Source: Rhizopus sp. PT2906
Taxonomy: Eukaryota > Mucoromycota > Mucoromycetes > Mucorales > Rhizopodaceae
Assembly: GCA_025529335.1 (NCBI GenBank)
Contig: JAMYHX010000046.1
Span: 1-64,000, forward strand
DNA: 64,000 nucleotides
Reading direction: 5' to 3'
This document shows positions 12,047 through 22,691 of the stretch, in pieces. A model generated the notes under the pieces. The model had not been told where the DNA came from, did no database searches, and was given only the letters and a program-made list of their open reading frames with translations. The stretch's first letter is position 1. Each line of letters begins with the position of its first letter. A program made the translations under genes and the position numbers.

Positions 12047-12886
12047 ATGAGTGATAATGCTTATACAACCAAATATGATTTACAAGACTTGATTCAACAA
12101 TATAAAACACAGCCTGATCTATTAAAATTAATATTGACAAGTAAAGTGGAAGAAGATAAAAGAAGAGCAGAAGAGGCAAAGTTAAAAGCAAAAGAATTGG
12201 ATCTTTTACTTCAACAACAATCTTTAAAACGTAAATCTTCTTTTCAAGAAGAATCGATTGAAAAAAGAAGACATTCGGCTGCTGCTGCCATGCTGGCCAT
12301 GGGTGGTGGTGGTGCAGTGATACCAAATCATCAACAACAACAACAACAACAACAATCTTTAATGCATTCTATCATTCAACCATCATCCCCTATCCAACAA
12401 CGATCAAGGTAAATCCTGGGTGTTGCATTTCTCTCCTTAATTTTTTCTCATATTTCCGTTTTTAGCATTAGTAGTATGAGTAGCGCCGAAGATATTTCAT
12501 CTGCCTATCCTTCTCCTGTAGCAGAAGAAGATGACTATGTTAAATCACCCAGTAGAAGAAGACGAGAGATGCAGGCAATCACGAAAATAGTAGAGACCAG
12601 AGAATATCCTTATATCGACAACTACTTTTGGAAGAACAACGGCAATACTGTACAAAAAAAGACGGGCTGCAAAAGTGTTTATTACAAGTGCTCAAATAGC
12701 AATAAGGTAAAATGCGGGATATTGCGGGTGACATATGAATTTCATGCTCATTCTCACGTTATGTGTAACCAGGGATGCACTGTCAATAAAACCGTAACCG
12801 CACGACCCAACGGTGAGTATCTGATCAAGTACCGTGGCTGCCATTTGAAGGAATGCGGCAAAGTAGAAAGGATACGCGATTTATAA
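12047..12886 (+). CDS. WRKY-like (WRKY-GCM1 superfamily) zinc-finger protein
   Basis: Predicted join(12047..12408, 12466..12706, 12773..12886), 238 aa. Residues 1-120 contain a charged, probably coiled region (KVEEDKRRAEEAKLKAKEL) and a polyglutamine run. Residues about 168-235 resemble a WRKY domain: YIDNYFWKNNGNTVQK sits where plants have DGYRWRKYGQK, then SVYYKCSNSNKGCTVNKTV parallels the SYYKCT..GCPVRK strand, and GEYLIKYRGCHLKEC the closing strand. Candidate zinc ligands are C196, C203, H225 and C229, so the final pair is H-x3-C rather than H-x-H. The core WRKYGQK heptapeptide is replaced. Role: presumed DNA-binding transcription factor. The second intron is 66 nt, in frame and without a stop, so its retention would insert 22 residues into the finger. 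Start 12047 follows a GT-rich leader; an upstream in-frame ATG at 11930 is less likely. Confidence 0.82.
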
Positions 12887-12911
12887 ATATATATATACCT
12901 CTTTTTATTTA

Positions 12912-12953
12912 TACTACTACTACTACTACTACTATTACTATTACTATTACTAC
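12912..12953. repeat. (TAC)n/(TAT) trinucleotide repeat
   Basis: A run of TAC, then ATT/ACT triplets, in the 150-bp convergent gap between the WRKY-like gene and the RhoGAP gene, probably within overlapping 3' untranslated regions. Confidence 0.8.
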
Positions 12954-13035
12954 CAACACTAGTTACTATTTATGCCTTCCCCTTTTTTGCTTTTTAATAT
13001 GTACACACAAACACACACATATTTTGAAAATAAAC

Positions 13036-16000
13036 TTATGGTTTATATGCATTACTAAAACTATCTGTTCTTCTTGGTGGCTGCATTAATTGTGGTGTGG
13101 ACTTCAATGGCTGTGGTATACAATCAGATGGTGGATGATGATTACTGTAGGGTAGGTATTGTTGTGGTGTATAAATTGATGACGGCGGAGGTCGCTGTGT
13201 ATCTGGTGAGCGTGGTATCGAGTATCCTTTGTGCTTGACCGTTTGTTCGACCTTTTTGAGAAATTCACGAGGTGACATGTCCATCCCACTCAGACTGGGA
13301 TCCTTCAGGAACACTTCAAGATCTTCAGGAACCAAACAGAACTCGTTACACGATTCTAAAATTGTTTCGACAACTCGAATGGCAGTAAAGGACTCATCCT
13401 TCAGAGGGTCCTTGTGATGGGCCGTGAGAATACTGGGTGCAATCACACGCGCTAGGTTTGGTATGTCCATGCGGCTGCCTACTTCGTCTGTGATGTGTGA
13501 ATAAGTCGCAACCCATCGGAAAAACAAAAACAGGACCTCCATCGTCACTCGATTGGTCATTGGTAACATACAACAGGCCAGATGAAGTGCTCGTTTGCGT
13601 TGGTCAGGGTCAGGAATTCGATCCGCACACATAAAGAGCCCATGCAACCTGTGAGTCATCAGCGGGTCGGGCAGATCACGTAAAAACTTTTTCAGGAGCG
13701 CAGCGACTTGAACAGCATTTTCTTGTGTTAGATCCACTTCATTTGGATTCTTGTCTAGTGCTTCTGTAAGTTCACGTAGTCTTCGGATGTTGCCATTTTT
13801 ACGAAAGATGCCTTCAACCGACATGTCCTTTTGTCGCATAGCCGTAATGGCATCGTCAATAAATGCTGCCAGCCTCACCGGAGAAGGGCCCAGGGCCAAA
13901 TTAGATTCCACGCCGGTTCGATCCGTAAGAACGTCCAAGGGAACACCAAATGTTCCTATCTCTTTGGCCTTGGGCTGCACATTTTTCTTGACTTTGAAGG
14001 GCGTAAAGAATTTGCCCCAGATGGATGATTTCTTGGTTTCAACCATGTTTAGTAATTCTGCGCTGGTAAAGCTTGATCGTACATAACTTTCGATTTGAAC
14101 GACGGCTACGTATCGAATGATCATGTACTGAAGCGCAGATAGTTCAGACAAGTAAATGCGAGGCTTACCAGAGAGGCCTGTCGCGATATGTATGTTTTCA
14201 GGAGGTGCCTTTCTAGAGTTTGTTGTTGTCGCGTTTACAGCCACAGCAGCCATCTGAGGTAGATCGTCCAATCCCACACTGCGTCTGTGTAAGCTGTCGG
14301 TTCGGGTCGGTAAGGTGGTGTTACCCAGAATGGTAGACCTTTTATTGGCCATTTTGAATGACCGTGACATCTTGCGGTCTAATCGCGTGGTAGAGGATGA
14401 CACTGTTTTTGCATCCTTAATCTCGGTGGGATAAATAGTTTCCATGTGGCCTCGTTCTTCCATCATCTGTTGTAGTTCTATGGACGCATTCAGCATGTTT
14501 GGTGGCATATCTTTTAGTATATGACTGGCTGCTGCCTTGGCGCTGTTTAACTTGGTTGAATAGTCCACATTAGATAGTTGTGAATCTAGAAGAAAGAAAA
14601 AATAAGCAAAGCCTCTTCTTGACGTTTTAAACTCATCTTTCTTTTTACCTGTAATCTGTAACAGGCTACAAAGTCGACTCAGTGCAATTCTCAAAAGATA
14701 GCTGTACTGCGCCAATCTCGAAACATAATCAAACGTGCAAGGGCTTGCGTGCACACATGTCGTACAATACAGTTGGCCGTTCATCACGGACCCACTTGTT
14801 GTTGTAAGCGATCGTTCGCATTTCTTGCACTGAAAGCAGGCAATATGCCACCGTTGATCGCCGTACCGCATACATTGATCTTCAATGATATTTTTACATT
14901 CTTGGCAGTAGTCCGTGTTTTTGGCTTGAATGAGGCGTTGACTATCTCGACTGTGCCTTTCTTTACCTGGGATTTCCATTAGACGAGCCAGTAAGTGGGA
15001 AACGGCCACTGATTTGCCAAGTAATGTTTCCTATAGTATATATATATATCAGTACGCATGTTCTTTTTCTTTCTAAAGGGTAATATACCAAGCGTAATGC
15101 AGCGTTCAGAGTGACACGGATGAGGTTTTTCAAGTAATGAGCCAATCCTGTGACGAGTGACAGCAGCTCCTGCGTGATACCAAGTTTTTTCATTTCCATA
15201 TCACCTGTTCGAGAGAGTAAAGAAAAGAAGTTTATAATCTTTTTACATAGCATCTTGGCTTCTCGACTATATTTAAATTCTAAGAACAGTTGTATAAGTC
15301 ATTTCTTTTTCTTGTTAAAGTACACTTATTCTTACCAGACTGTTGATGTTCTTTATAGATTACACAAATCTTATCGATTCCTGCAAACAAGGCTTCAACA
15401 TGCACAAGGAATCGTTCAGACAGGCAAATACTCTCTATATAAGCCCCATTGGATACATGCAGTAGCATTTCAGATATACATACGGCCGAAGATTCTATAG
15501 ATCTCAAATTTAATATACAAATATGTACATATAAATCAATTTACCTTCAAATGCTGATAGAACGGACCATATACTGACCACTTTTTCTTCTGTATCTTTT
15601 TGTATCTTGAGTAGTTCAAAGGGTGTTTGTGGTATATACTCTACATGTCATAGTATTAGTAACCTCTCTCTCTTTATATGTATATATATATTTACTTGGT
15701 GGGCGCTGATCGCCTTCCTTGAGTGTAGGATAGGCTATTTTAACACTCCAAAACTAATAAAGATGTTGGCTTTTTTTTTCTTTTTCTCTCTCTCTTTCTT
15801 TTCTTTATACCTTTTGAATCATGTAGCATTCCGGATGCCAGTGATCTACTGCATCACCACGTTCAATCTCGACATATTGTTTCAAGATTGCCATATCGCA
15901 ACCAGCACAAGATACAGCAAACCGAGTACTGTAATGAAAGTGACAATAGACCTGCCCATCGTGCTCATAGTATGAGTCATCAGGTCCAAAGACAGTAGAA

Positions 16001-16366
16001 CAATCGCTGCAAGTGAAATGGTTTGGATGATACTTTTTGTCGAGAGCAATAATGTATGTTCCACGAAGTGGCTCATCGCATTCTGCACAAACAAGCTCGA
16101 GTCTTTTAAAGTAATCTCGTTCACATAACGGTTTGCCTGGTTCGGTTGGATGAGGCAAGTAACAGGAAGCGACGGGTATTTGACAGTCCTATGAGAAATG
16201 AGCGCTGATGCACATTTACACATATACACTAATAACAAGTTATTACCCAGCAAGTAAAGCAATTTGGATGAAAGGCGCCATCAAGTGCTTTTACAAGTTG
16301 ATCTCCTAATGGTAAATTACATTTCGAGCATAAAAGTGTGTGTTTTGTTGGTGAATCAAGTGTCAT
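13036..16366 (-). CDS. LRG1: LIM-domain Rho GTPase-activating protein (Lrg1-like)
   Basis: Predicted complement join(13036..14585, 14649..15030, 15089..15279, 15336..15494, 15545..15640, 15696..15753, 15811..16188, 16247..16366), 977 aa with the frame closed. Three LIM zinc-binding modules lie at the N-terminus: CSKCNLPLGDQLVKAL to CFTC; CAECDEPLRGTYIIAL with HFTCSDCSTVFG and the CHFHY ending; and, after a helical linker, CQECKNIIEDQCMRYGDQRW. The RhoGAP domain is near residues 670-880: GVPLDVLTDR, then the arginine finger GIFRKNGNIRRLREL, LLKKFLRDLPDPLM and NLARVIAPSIL. It accelerates GTP hydrolysis on Rho1-type GTPases, which in yeast restrains cell-wall glucan synthesis. The 63-nt intron at 14586-14648 keeps frame and has no stop, so isoforms with 21 extra residues are possible. 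Assignment to Lrg1 rather than Rga1 rests on the three LIMs and the fold order. Confidence 0.88.
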
Positions 16367-16393
16367 TTGTTATTATATAAATGTATATAATAA

Positions 16394-16416
16394 GTGTGTG
16401 TGTGTGTGTGTGTGTG
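16394..16416. repeat. (GT)n microsatellite
   Basis: About 11.5 GT units directly upstream of the RhoGAP start (16366, minus strand), followed by TATATG-rich sequence to about 16500. The rest of 16367-16733 is AT-rich with no gene. Confidence 0.9.
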
Positions 16417-16733
16417 AGGTATATTTATATATATGTATGTATATATATATTTATATCAATATGTATCAATATATCAATGTGTATATATTCGTATATAAAA
16501 GGAGTGTGTATAATCGTATTTATATTCACTGCTGCTCTCTTGTTGCTGTCGTTTGTTGCCCTTTTGTTTTGTTTTTGTTATTTACTGAATAACAAGTCTT
16601 TCCATGTATAGTTTTGGTTTATAAGAAAAGAAGAAGAAAAGAAAGGAAGAAGAGAAAGGGGGATACAATTAATAAGAAAAAGTATAATATATATTATTGA
16701 ATGTTCCCATATTAGGACCACTAACTCATGAAA

Positions 16734-17221
16734 TTAGGCGGACTTTTGCCCTTCGAGTATAACTTGAGCCATAGCATAATCACCATCATGCGAAACGGAT
16801 ACATGTGTCCTTTGAATACCATAGAGTAAGCTATTTTCAATCATCAGCATTGGTTTACCTATAATGCAATGAATGATTAGCCCTAATGAGAAGAAACGGA
16901 CTTAATTAATACCTCCTGTTTTGGTCACGGTTACTTGTTTCCATTCTAGTCTATGTATAGGATATAATGCTTTATAGACTGCTTCCTTTATACACCACCT
17001 ATTCTATCTTTAATACAGGCTGTATCATATTTATGATGTAAAAGATACCTTGTGGCTAAATACATGATGTAATTGTGTTCATGAACAAATTTCAATTGGT
17101 TGAATTCATTTAATTCTTTCGTACTCAAGATCCTTTTCGCTAGTTTTTCCTTTCCTCTTCTACTGGCAAGCGAGGTGATACGCGGTAAATAAAGTATGTC
17201 TACACCAATGCCTAATATCAT
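16734..17221 (-). CDS. PPT2: holo-ACP synthase (4'-phosphopantetheinyl transferase)
   Basis: Predicted complement join(16734..16858, 16913..16998, 17049..17221), 127 aa, the usual size of an AcpS-type enzyme. It moves 4'-phosphopantetheine from CoA to a serine of acyl carrier protein; in fungi this form serves mitochondrial ACP. Visible motifs are ILGIGVDILYLPRI (the magnesium-binding GVD) near the N-terminus, then the second family motif WCIKEAVYKAL (the K-E-A helix), and SVSHDGDYAMAQV near the C-terminus. An in-frame upstream ATG at 17272 would add 17 mostly basic residues that could be a mitochondrial presequence; 17221 is chosen as the conserved start. Introns are 54 and 50 nt. The FYVE gene ends just upstream on the same strand (61 bp). 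Confidence 0.88.
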
Positions 17222-17281
17222 TAACTTTATTTGGTGAAAAAAAGCAAGATCAAAAGAAGCACGTTTTTTCATTTATATTTT

Positions 17282-18978
17282 TTATGACAGTGTTAAATAA
17301 GGATTCATCCTCTCATAGAAACAGCCATCACATACACGACACCATTCACCACATTCTTGTCCATTCTTGCTAAAGAAGAGTGCCATTTGATTACTACTAT
17401 GTTTGTGACAAAAGACATGTCCACAACTAAAGACTGATGTTATTATCATGTTGTTTATCTCTTCTTTTACCTTCTGCAGTGATGTCTTCTTTGAAATAGT
17501 CCAAACTCCACTTGGCATCGTTTCTGTACTTGTCTATTTTTATATTCATCATCCATATAAAATGAAAATTCACATTGATCTGTGTCTGGTATCCATTCTT
17601 TTTGTTCTTTTATACGAAAATGAGGTGAATGTCGAAGGGTTCGATTGAGCGTGAATGAATATTTTAAGCAAATGATGTCTGGTTTACTATAATAAAAATA
17701 CTTTTTGAATTTCTATTTATATGGGGAAATTCCCCTATTTTTAGTCGTGTGTAATTTAATAGACACATCTTGATTCATTTTTCTTACCTTGGGTAGTAAT
17801 CCAGGTTCTGTAGTGACACATATGCCTGAAATTACCACGTTTTCTGTATAACCGAATCTATTATAATCTTTGTTTTCTATGCTGCCTGTACCAACAATGT
17901 TGCCAAACCATTGATTCAAGCTCCATTTGAACCTTGCAAGATCATATTCCAATTTAGTTTGCCAATCTGGTGCCTTTTCTTGCTCTATCATAGATTCATC
18001 ACTATTTAGTGCTAGTGGCGATGACAACAGCAAAGGAGGAGAAGAAAAAGATGAAGGGACCAGGGGAGATGCAGGTGCATTAGGAGGTTGAGAAGGGGAA
18101 GGGTCGTTTAGGACAAGCGTCAATTTGGTCAGGATGTTCGTTTGCATATCTAGGATATGATCCATTGTCGTATTTGTATGGTTCTTTAACTGCAATACTT
18201 GGCTTTGAAGTTTCATCAGCTCATAATCATTAATATGGTGATGATTGGAAAGTAACGTCCGTAGGATCTTTTCCTGTTGTTTCAAAAAGGATTGCTTCCA
18301 TCGTTCCTCTTCATCTTCTTCTTGTATTAGTTTCTCCTTGGTGGAGGTAGGAATGGGCGACGAAGGATGATCATCTGTTGCTGTTGTCGTCGTTGTCGTC
18401 GTTGAACTGTTGTTACTATTAGCTGACTCTTTCTTTTGTTTATGGGCTGTACTACTCTGTATGTCTGTATTTACAATGACATTTCGATCACAACCTGCAC
18501 AGATGTGCCTTCGCAGTTGATCACACTCATGATGATGTAGGGCCTTTACTCGTTATTATGTGTAAGTATATAAAGCAAATGTTTATCTGGAAAGCATCAG
18601 AGTTACCTCAATCGATTGTTGTTTTGGTGCTATCGAATGAGTCAGCTCAGGGGATTCAAGGGACGGCTTCTTCTCTATTGCCGGGACACTGCTTGGTGCC
18701 CAAGAGCTTCTTCTTTTTTGTGAAACGTCTTGTAGATATTTACTGTCTACTTTAAAGTTGTTTAGCGATGGTTTTCTGCTGATCACTCGTCGCTTAGATT
18801 TATTAGCTAATGGTTGTGGTGATGGGGATGGGGATTTGATGACTATTTTAGCAAGACTAGATGCTGTGTTTCGTGTGAGACTACTTGTATCTGTCATGGA
18901 ACCTTCCATTGAAATGGGCCGAATACTCTTACGACGGCCCGTTGGTGGAAGAGCAGTGGCTGGAGGTTGTGCGAGCAT
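17282..18978 (-). CDS. FYVE-type zinc-finger protein
   Basis: Predicted complement join(17282..17426, 17471..17712, 17788..18543, 18607..18978), 504 aa. The first 240 residues are Ser/Pro/Lys-rich and low complexity (a Thr run encoded near 18388). A Cys/His pair follows: CDQLRRHICAGC, a possible small zinc knuckle. The middle is a coiled segment with Ser/Pro-rich linkers. The C-terminal 110 residues carry the FYVE signature RCQVEFGLFQRRHHCR, split by a 44-nt intron from SCGHVFCHKHSS and ending CRVCDGCF. RRHHCR and the Cys pairs are the features that bind phosphatidylinositol 3-phosphate on endosomes. The last Cys pair is CRVCDGC, and there is an extra GQECGEW insert before it. Function beyond PI3P targeting is unknown. 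An alternative start at 19002 adds eight residues. Confidence 0.8.
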
Positions 18979-19518
18979 GATGTATGATTGAAATGTATAC
19001 AATACAGAGAAAGAAGGATTAAAAGAAAAAAGAGGAGACTAGAGAAGAAATAAATAGAAAAAAAGGAAGAAAAAGGGAAAAGTGTTTTATCCATGCTACA
19101 GATAAATAAATAAAAAAAAACCTCTTGCTTTTTTAACATGATAAATGTACTTCATATATTATTTTACACCCACGACGATTGGCCTGGGAACTTTACAAAT
19201 CAAACCTTCTTTGGGAGGGAAAACAAGTACAAAAGATGAGATGTAAAGAAAAGCCTTCCCCAGATTTTCATACAAGAGCTTTGTTTATGAAGGGTCGCCT
19301 ATCCTTTTCATGCAGTTTCCTGCAGAAAGTTTAAAATAAGAGAATAAACATAAACATTTGTACATTTATTATTACAAAAAGTAGAAACGTCATTTTTACT
19401 AATAGGATCTGACGCCCCAATGACTTTCCCCTTGATATTGTCTTGCCTTGGTAACACAATTAGAGTATCCATAGCAACAGTAATGTGCTTGACGATTTTT
19501 TTATTTTTGATTTTGATT
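18979..19518. other. intergenic region with an RFX-type X-box
   Basis: AT-rich, no gene. Contains GTATCCATAGCAAC at 19465-19478, which fits the RFX X-box consensus GTHNYYATRRNAAC on all positions. It lies at the 3' side of the tail-anchored gene, about 490 bp upstream of the FYVE gene start. Confidence 0.5.
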
Positions 19519-20396
19519 TTATTGGCGGAAGCTGCCACTGAACGCAAAGGGCACAAAGATGGATATACCAAATATGGAGAATAACCAAATCATCAATGTT
19601 TTATATGCATGCATCCATTGTTTATACTTTTCGTACTGAACCTGATTGCTCAATCTGTTCAGATGACCAGGAAAATTCATGTATATTGAATGAACTGCTT
19701 CAATTCGTTTCTTTATCAATTTCAAATCCACATCCATTTCATAAAGTAGCGTCTGATTACCCTTTATGAATAGATATGCGTCCGCATGATCTTCATTAAT
19801 GTGTCGCAGCCATTCCCTAGAGACGTCCTTGTCTAGTTCATGTAGTTTTACCTGATATTTTAGGATCTCATGCCGGCTACGTTGAATTCGAAATAATTGC
19901 GCATCAAGCAAGTGCTGCTTCCCCTTGATTCCAAGTATGGCATTATGAATCAACCGAGGTACTACATTGTCTGCAGGCAAGAGATTAGATGGAGGTATAG
20001 GTGGAAAGGAAGCATCATTTGGCATTTTGATCATTTCAATCTGTCGTTTGATCTGCAACCATCTCGTGTCTAGCTTCTTCTTGTACACACTGCTCATCCT
20101 CTGAACACTATTTCTCTTTTTATTCGTCAATTTCTTCTTTTTCTTTGAGAATCGGATATAAAGCGGCCTTTTGACTATATTGTTTCTTTCGTTTCTTAAC
20201 AATTTTGGAGATTGAACTGTAAGTTGTTAGCCCCTTTTCTCCTCTGTTTTCTCTTTTTCTTGTTACATTTTAACAAATTCCTTTGATGATCAAACAAATT
20301 TTGCAATGGCCATTTTGGCTTTCTTTGCTTCTTCTTTCCTGCCTTCCATTTGCTTACTAATCCTTTGAGCTTATTGTGATCCAATGATCTTCTCAT
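19519..20396 (-). CDS. basic, C-terminally membrane-anchored protein of unknown function
   Basis: Predicted complement join(19519..20216, 20267..20396), 275 aa. The family is not recognised. The first 80 residues are strongly basic (KWKAGKKKQRKPKW; FSKKKKKLTNKKR). The middle is predicted helical, with a likely coiled coil (HEILKYQVKLHELDKDVSREW; DLKLIKKRIEAV). One hydrophobic segment near the C-terminus, LMIWLFSIFGISIFVPFAF, is followed by only about five residues, so it looks like a tail-anchored protein facing the cytosol. The single 50-nt intron joins LLK to FQSPKLL with phase 1. It is divergent from the Zn2Cys6 gene, with only 70 bp between start codons. Confidence 0.7.
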
Positions 20397-20466
20397 TTTT
20401 TCGGAGAGAAAAAAAAATATATGCCAAGACACACTTCTCTTTTTAATATTCTAATCTTGGCTGTGC
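20397..20466. promoter_or_regulatory. 70-bp bidirectional intergenic promoter region
   Basis: Only 70 bp separate the start codons of the minus-strand membrane protein (20396) and the plus-strand Zn2Cys6 factor (20467). Both genes must share promoter elements or have promoters reaching into the neighbouring coding sequence. No clear TATA box or named site stands out. Confidence 0.5.
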
Positions 20467-22605
20467 ATGTCAAAAAGAAAGATTAGCTGCTCCAGCTGTC
20501 GCTCCAAGAAACTAAAATGTGACGGAGGCAATCCATGTGAACGATGTAAATATAAAAACATAGAATGTATATATGCAAAACCAGGACAAGTCGGTCGACC
20601 ACCTAAGAATGCAGTTGTAAATAAATTTATCTTGGCTCGACCTGATAACGCAAGATGTCGAGAATTCATATTTGAACATGTTTCCAATCTATCCCCTACA
20701 CGATACTTGAAGGATAACAAGTCTCAGGGTCTCGATTATTATCTCACTTATATATATAACCAGTACTTTTTTCCTGAAGGCAGCAAGTTTGCAAAATTAT
20801 TGAATTCTTCAACAAGCCCTCAGGAACGTCCGATGCGGTCAAAGACAATATTGAAAAAGACACATAGACAGGTCGATTTACAGATTGACGACTTGGCACA
20901 ATACTTTAGTTGGATGAGTGCTGACGTTTCAGCTATTATGGCACAACGTCTTTCTCGGCTAAGACTGTCTTACTATAACTGTATAGAATTCGTAGCCACT
21001 GCACTCAACAGTGACCCATCTACAAGTTTTTTCGAACCGCCTTCTTCAGCACTTGTCCTGAGTAATCCGCTCAATTCATTACCACCACACCAGGCACTGC
21101 GGCTGATCGATTATTTCTTTCACATTCATCCATACTCCATCATGATTAACAAAACCATGCTCCTTCAGGCTTACTGGACAGATACAGCCGATCCAATCTT
21201 GTTGTCTGTCATCTACGGCACCACTCTTTTTCTATCCCCCATTTTGGAGGGTAAACAACTTTTGCTGTGGAGAAAGGAAAATTTGAACAACCGTAATCCG
21301 TTCTTGGATTATGCTCATGTGTTACTCTCGAAAGCGTCGGCAGAGGCAACTCTAAGTCGCTACCAGGCTGTTGTTCTGCTTGGCTTGTTTGAAGTCACGT
21401 TTGGATATGCTAAAAAGGGAACATCTCTCTTTGCACTCTCGTACATGATTGCAGAAAAGTTAGGCTTGTTCAACAATAGTTTACCTTCAGGGTTGACACC
21501 TGTCGAAAAGGAACTATTGCTTATCACTTTCTGGGCAGCATTTCAATGTACTGTTAGAGGATGTATTGAACGTAAGAAAGAATATAAAGGAAAAAGAAAG
21601 GCAGCTTGGAGCTAATGTTCATTCTTTGTAGTTGCGCATATTCCACGTATCGCTCTCGGCCATCAATTACACCCGTATCCACCCATGAATGTACGAGAAT
21701 CTCTATCGTATCAATTAGACACTCAGAATGGAAACACTAGAGCATTTAGACACTATGATTATATTGTAGAAACATTCTATGTCCAATCCGTAATTGCAAA
21801 GACATGCTGCATGATCATATTTACGTTACCACACGAAGCAGACAATGAGTCGGTAGAACAAGAAATACAGCATATTTTGAATAATCTTTACGGCTTTATA
21901 CAACGAAAACAACAACAGATGTCAAAGCTTCAAACATTTACCCTCGAGCTCTTCCATTACTTTTTTGCCATAACTTTATTATTCTTGAAGAGAACATTAG
22001 GAAGTAAACACTTCAAGATTCAACAGCCTCCGTCCTCATTGCCTCGTTTGGACCTTTCTGATCCAGAAAATGTGCGGTACATCTATCAAGCATTACCCAA
22101 TGCTATGACTATCATCAATAAAACAAATGATTTTCTCAACAGCAATTCAGCAAGCCTCTATCAGCCTGGCCTTTTACCTCGTGCCTTGATGTTATCTACT
22201 TTAGACGCTGCATCAATCATTTTGATGAACCACTACACACTAGAACCAACACCAATTGTTCGTCAATATATAGAGACAGTTGATGTCATTTTATCACGCC
22301 GAGATACTTGGAAGACGTCGGACATATCAGAGGTCGCTAAACTGGAAATTCAGACGTTTCTACAAAATCATATGCCACAAAGTGATTCATCTTCAATTGG
22401 AAGTCCATCAATGGATATGATGTCATCTCTCATTCCGTTTGATTTATTCGATCCAGCAATACTTTGGATGAACCCAGTTGATCTTCTTCAAGACAATACA
22501 TTTGATATCACTTCATGTTTAGATTCTTCTGCTTTAACAACTGCAACTATAGATACAAACTGGCTAAACGGCAAATTTGATTTAAACTCAAACTTTATGC
22601 AATAG
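20467..22605 (+). CDS. Zn2Cys6 binuclear-cluster fungal transcription factor
   Basis: Predicted join(20467..21571, 21632..22605), 692 aa. The N-terminal binuclear cluster is complete: CSSCRSKKLKCDGG, then CERCKYKNIEC, six cysteines in the C-x2-C-x6-C-x6-C-x2-C-x6-C pattern. A linker with GQVGRPPK follows, then the large middle-homology region of fungal-specific factors (residues about 180-450: LIDYFFHIHPYSIMINKTML, FLDYAHVLLSKASAEATL, ELLLITFWAAFQC). The C-terminus is Ser/Asp-rich and hydrophobic, of the acidic activation type. The target pathway cannot be read from the sequence. The intron (60 nt) falls in the middle-homology region, with phase 1. Confidence 0.9.
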
Positions 22606-22691
22606 CAATGCCTTGTGTTACCCCACCCCTACAATTTTTTAAGCCCACTTTTTTTTTTTGTTTTCTTGCTTTTCTTTCTAAAACAAAGAAC

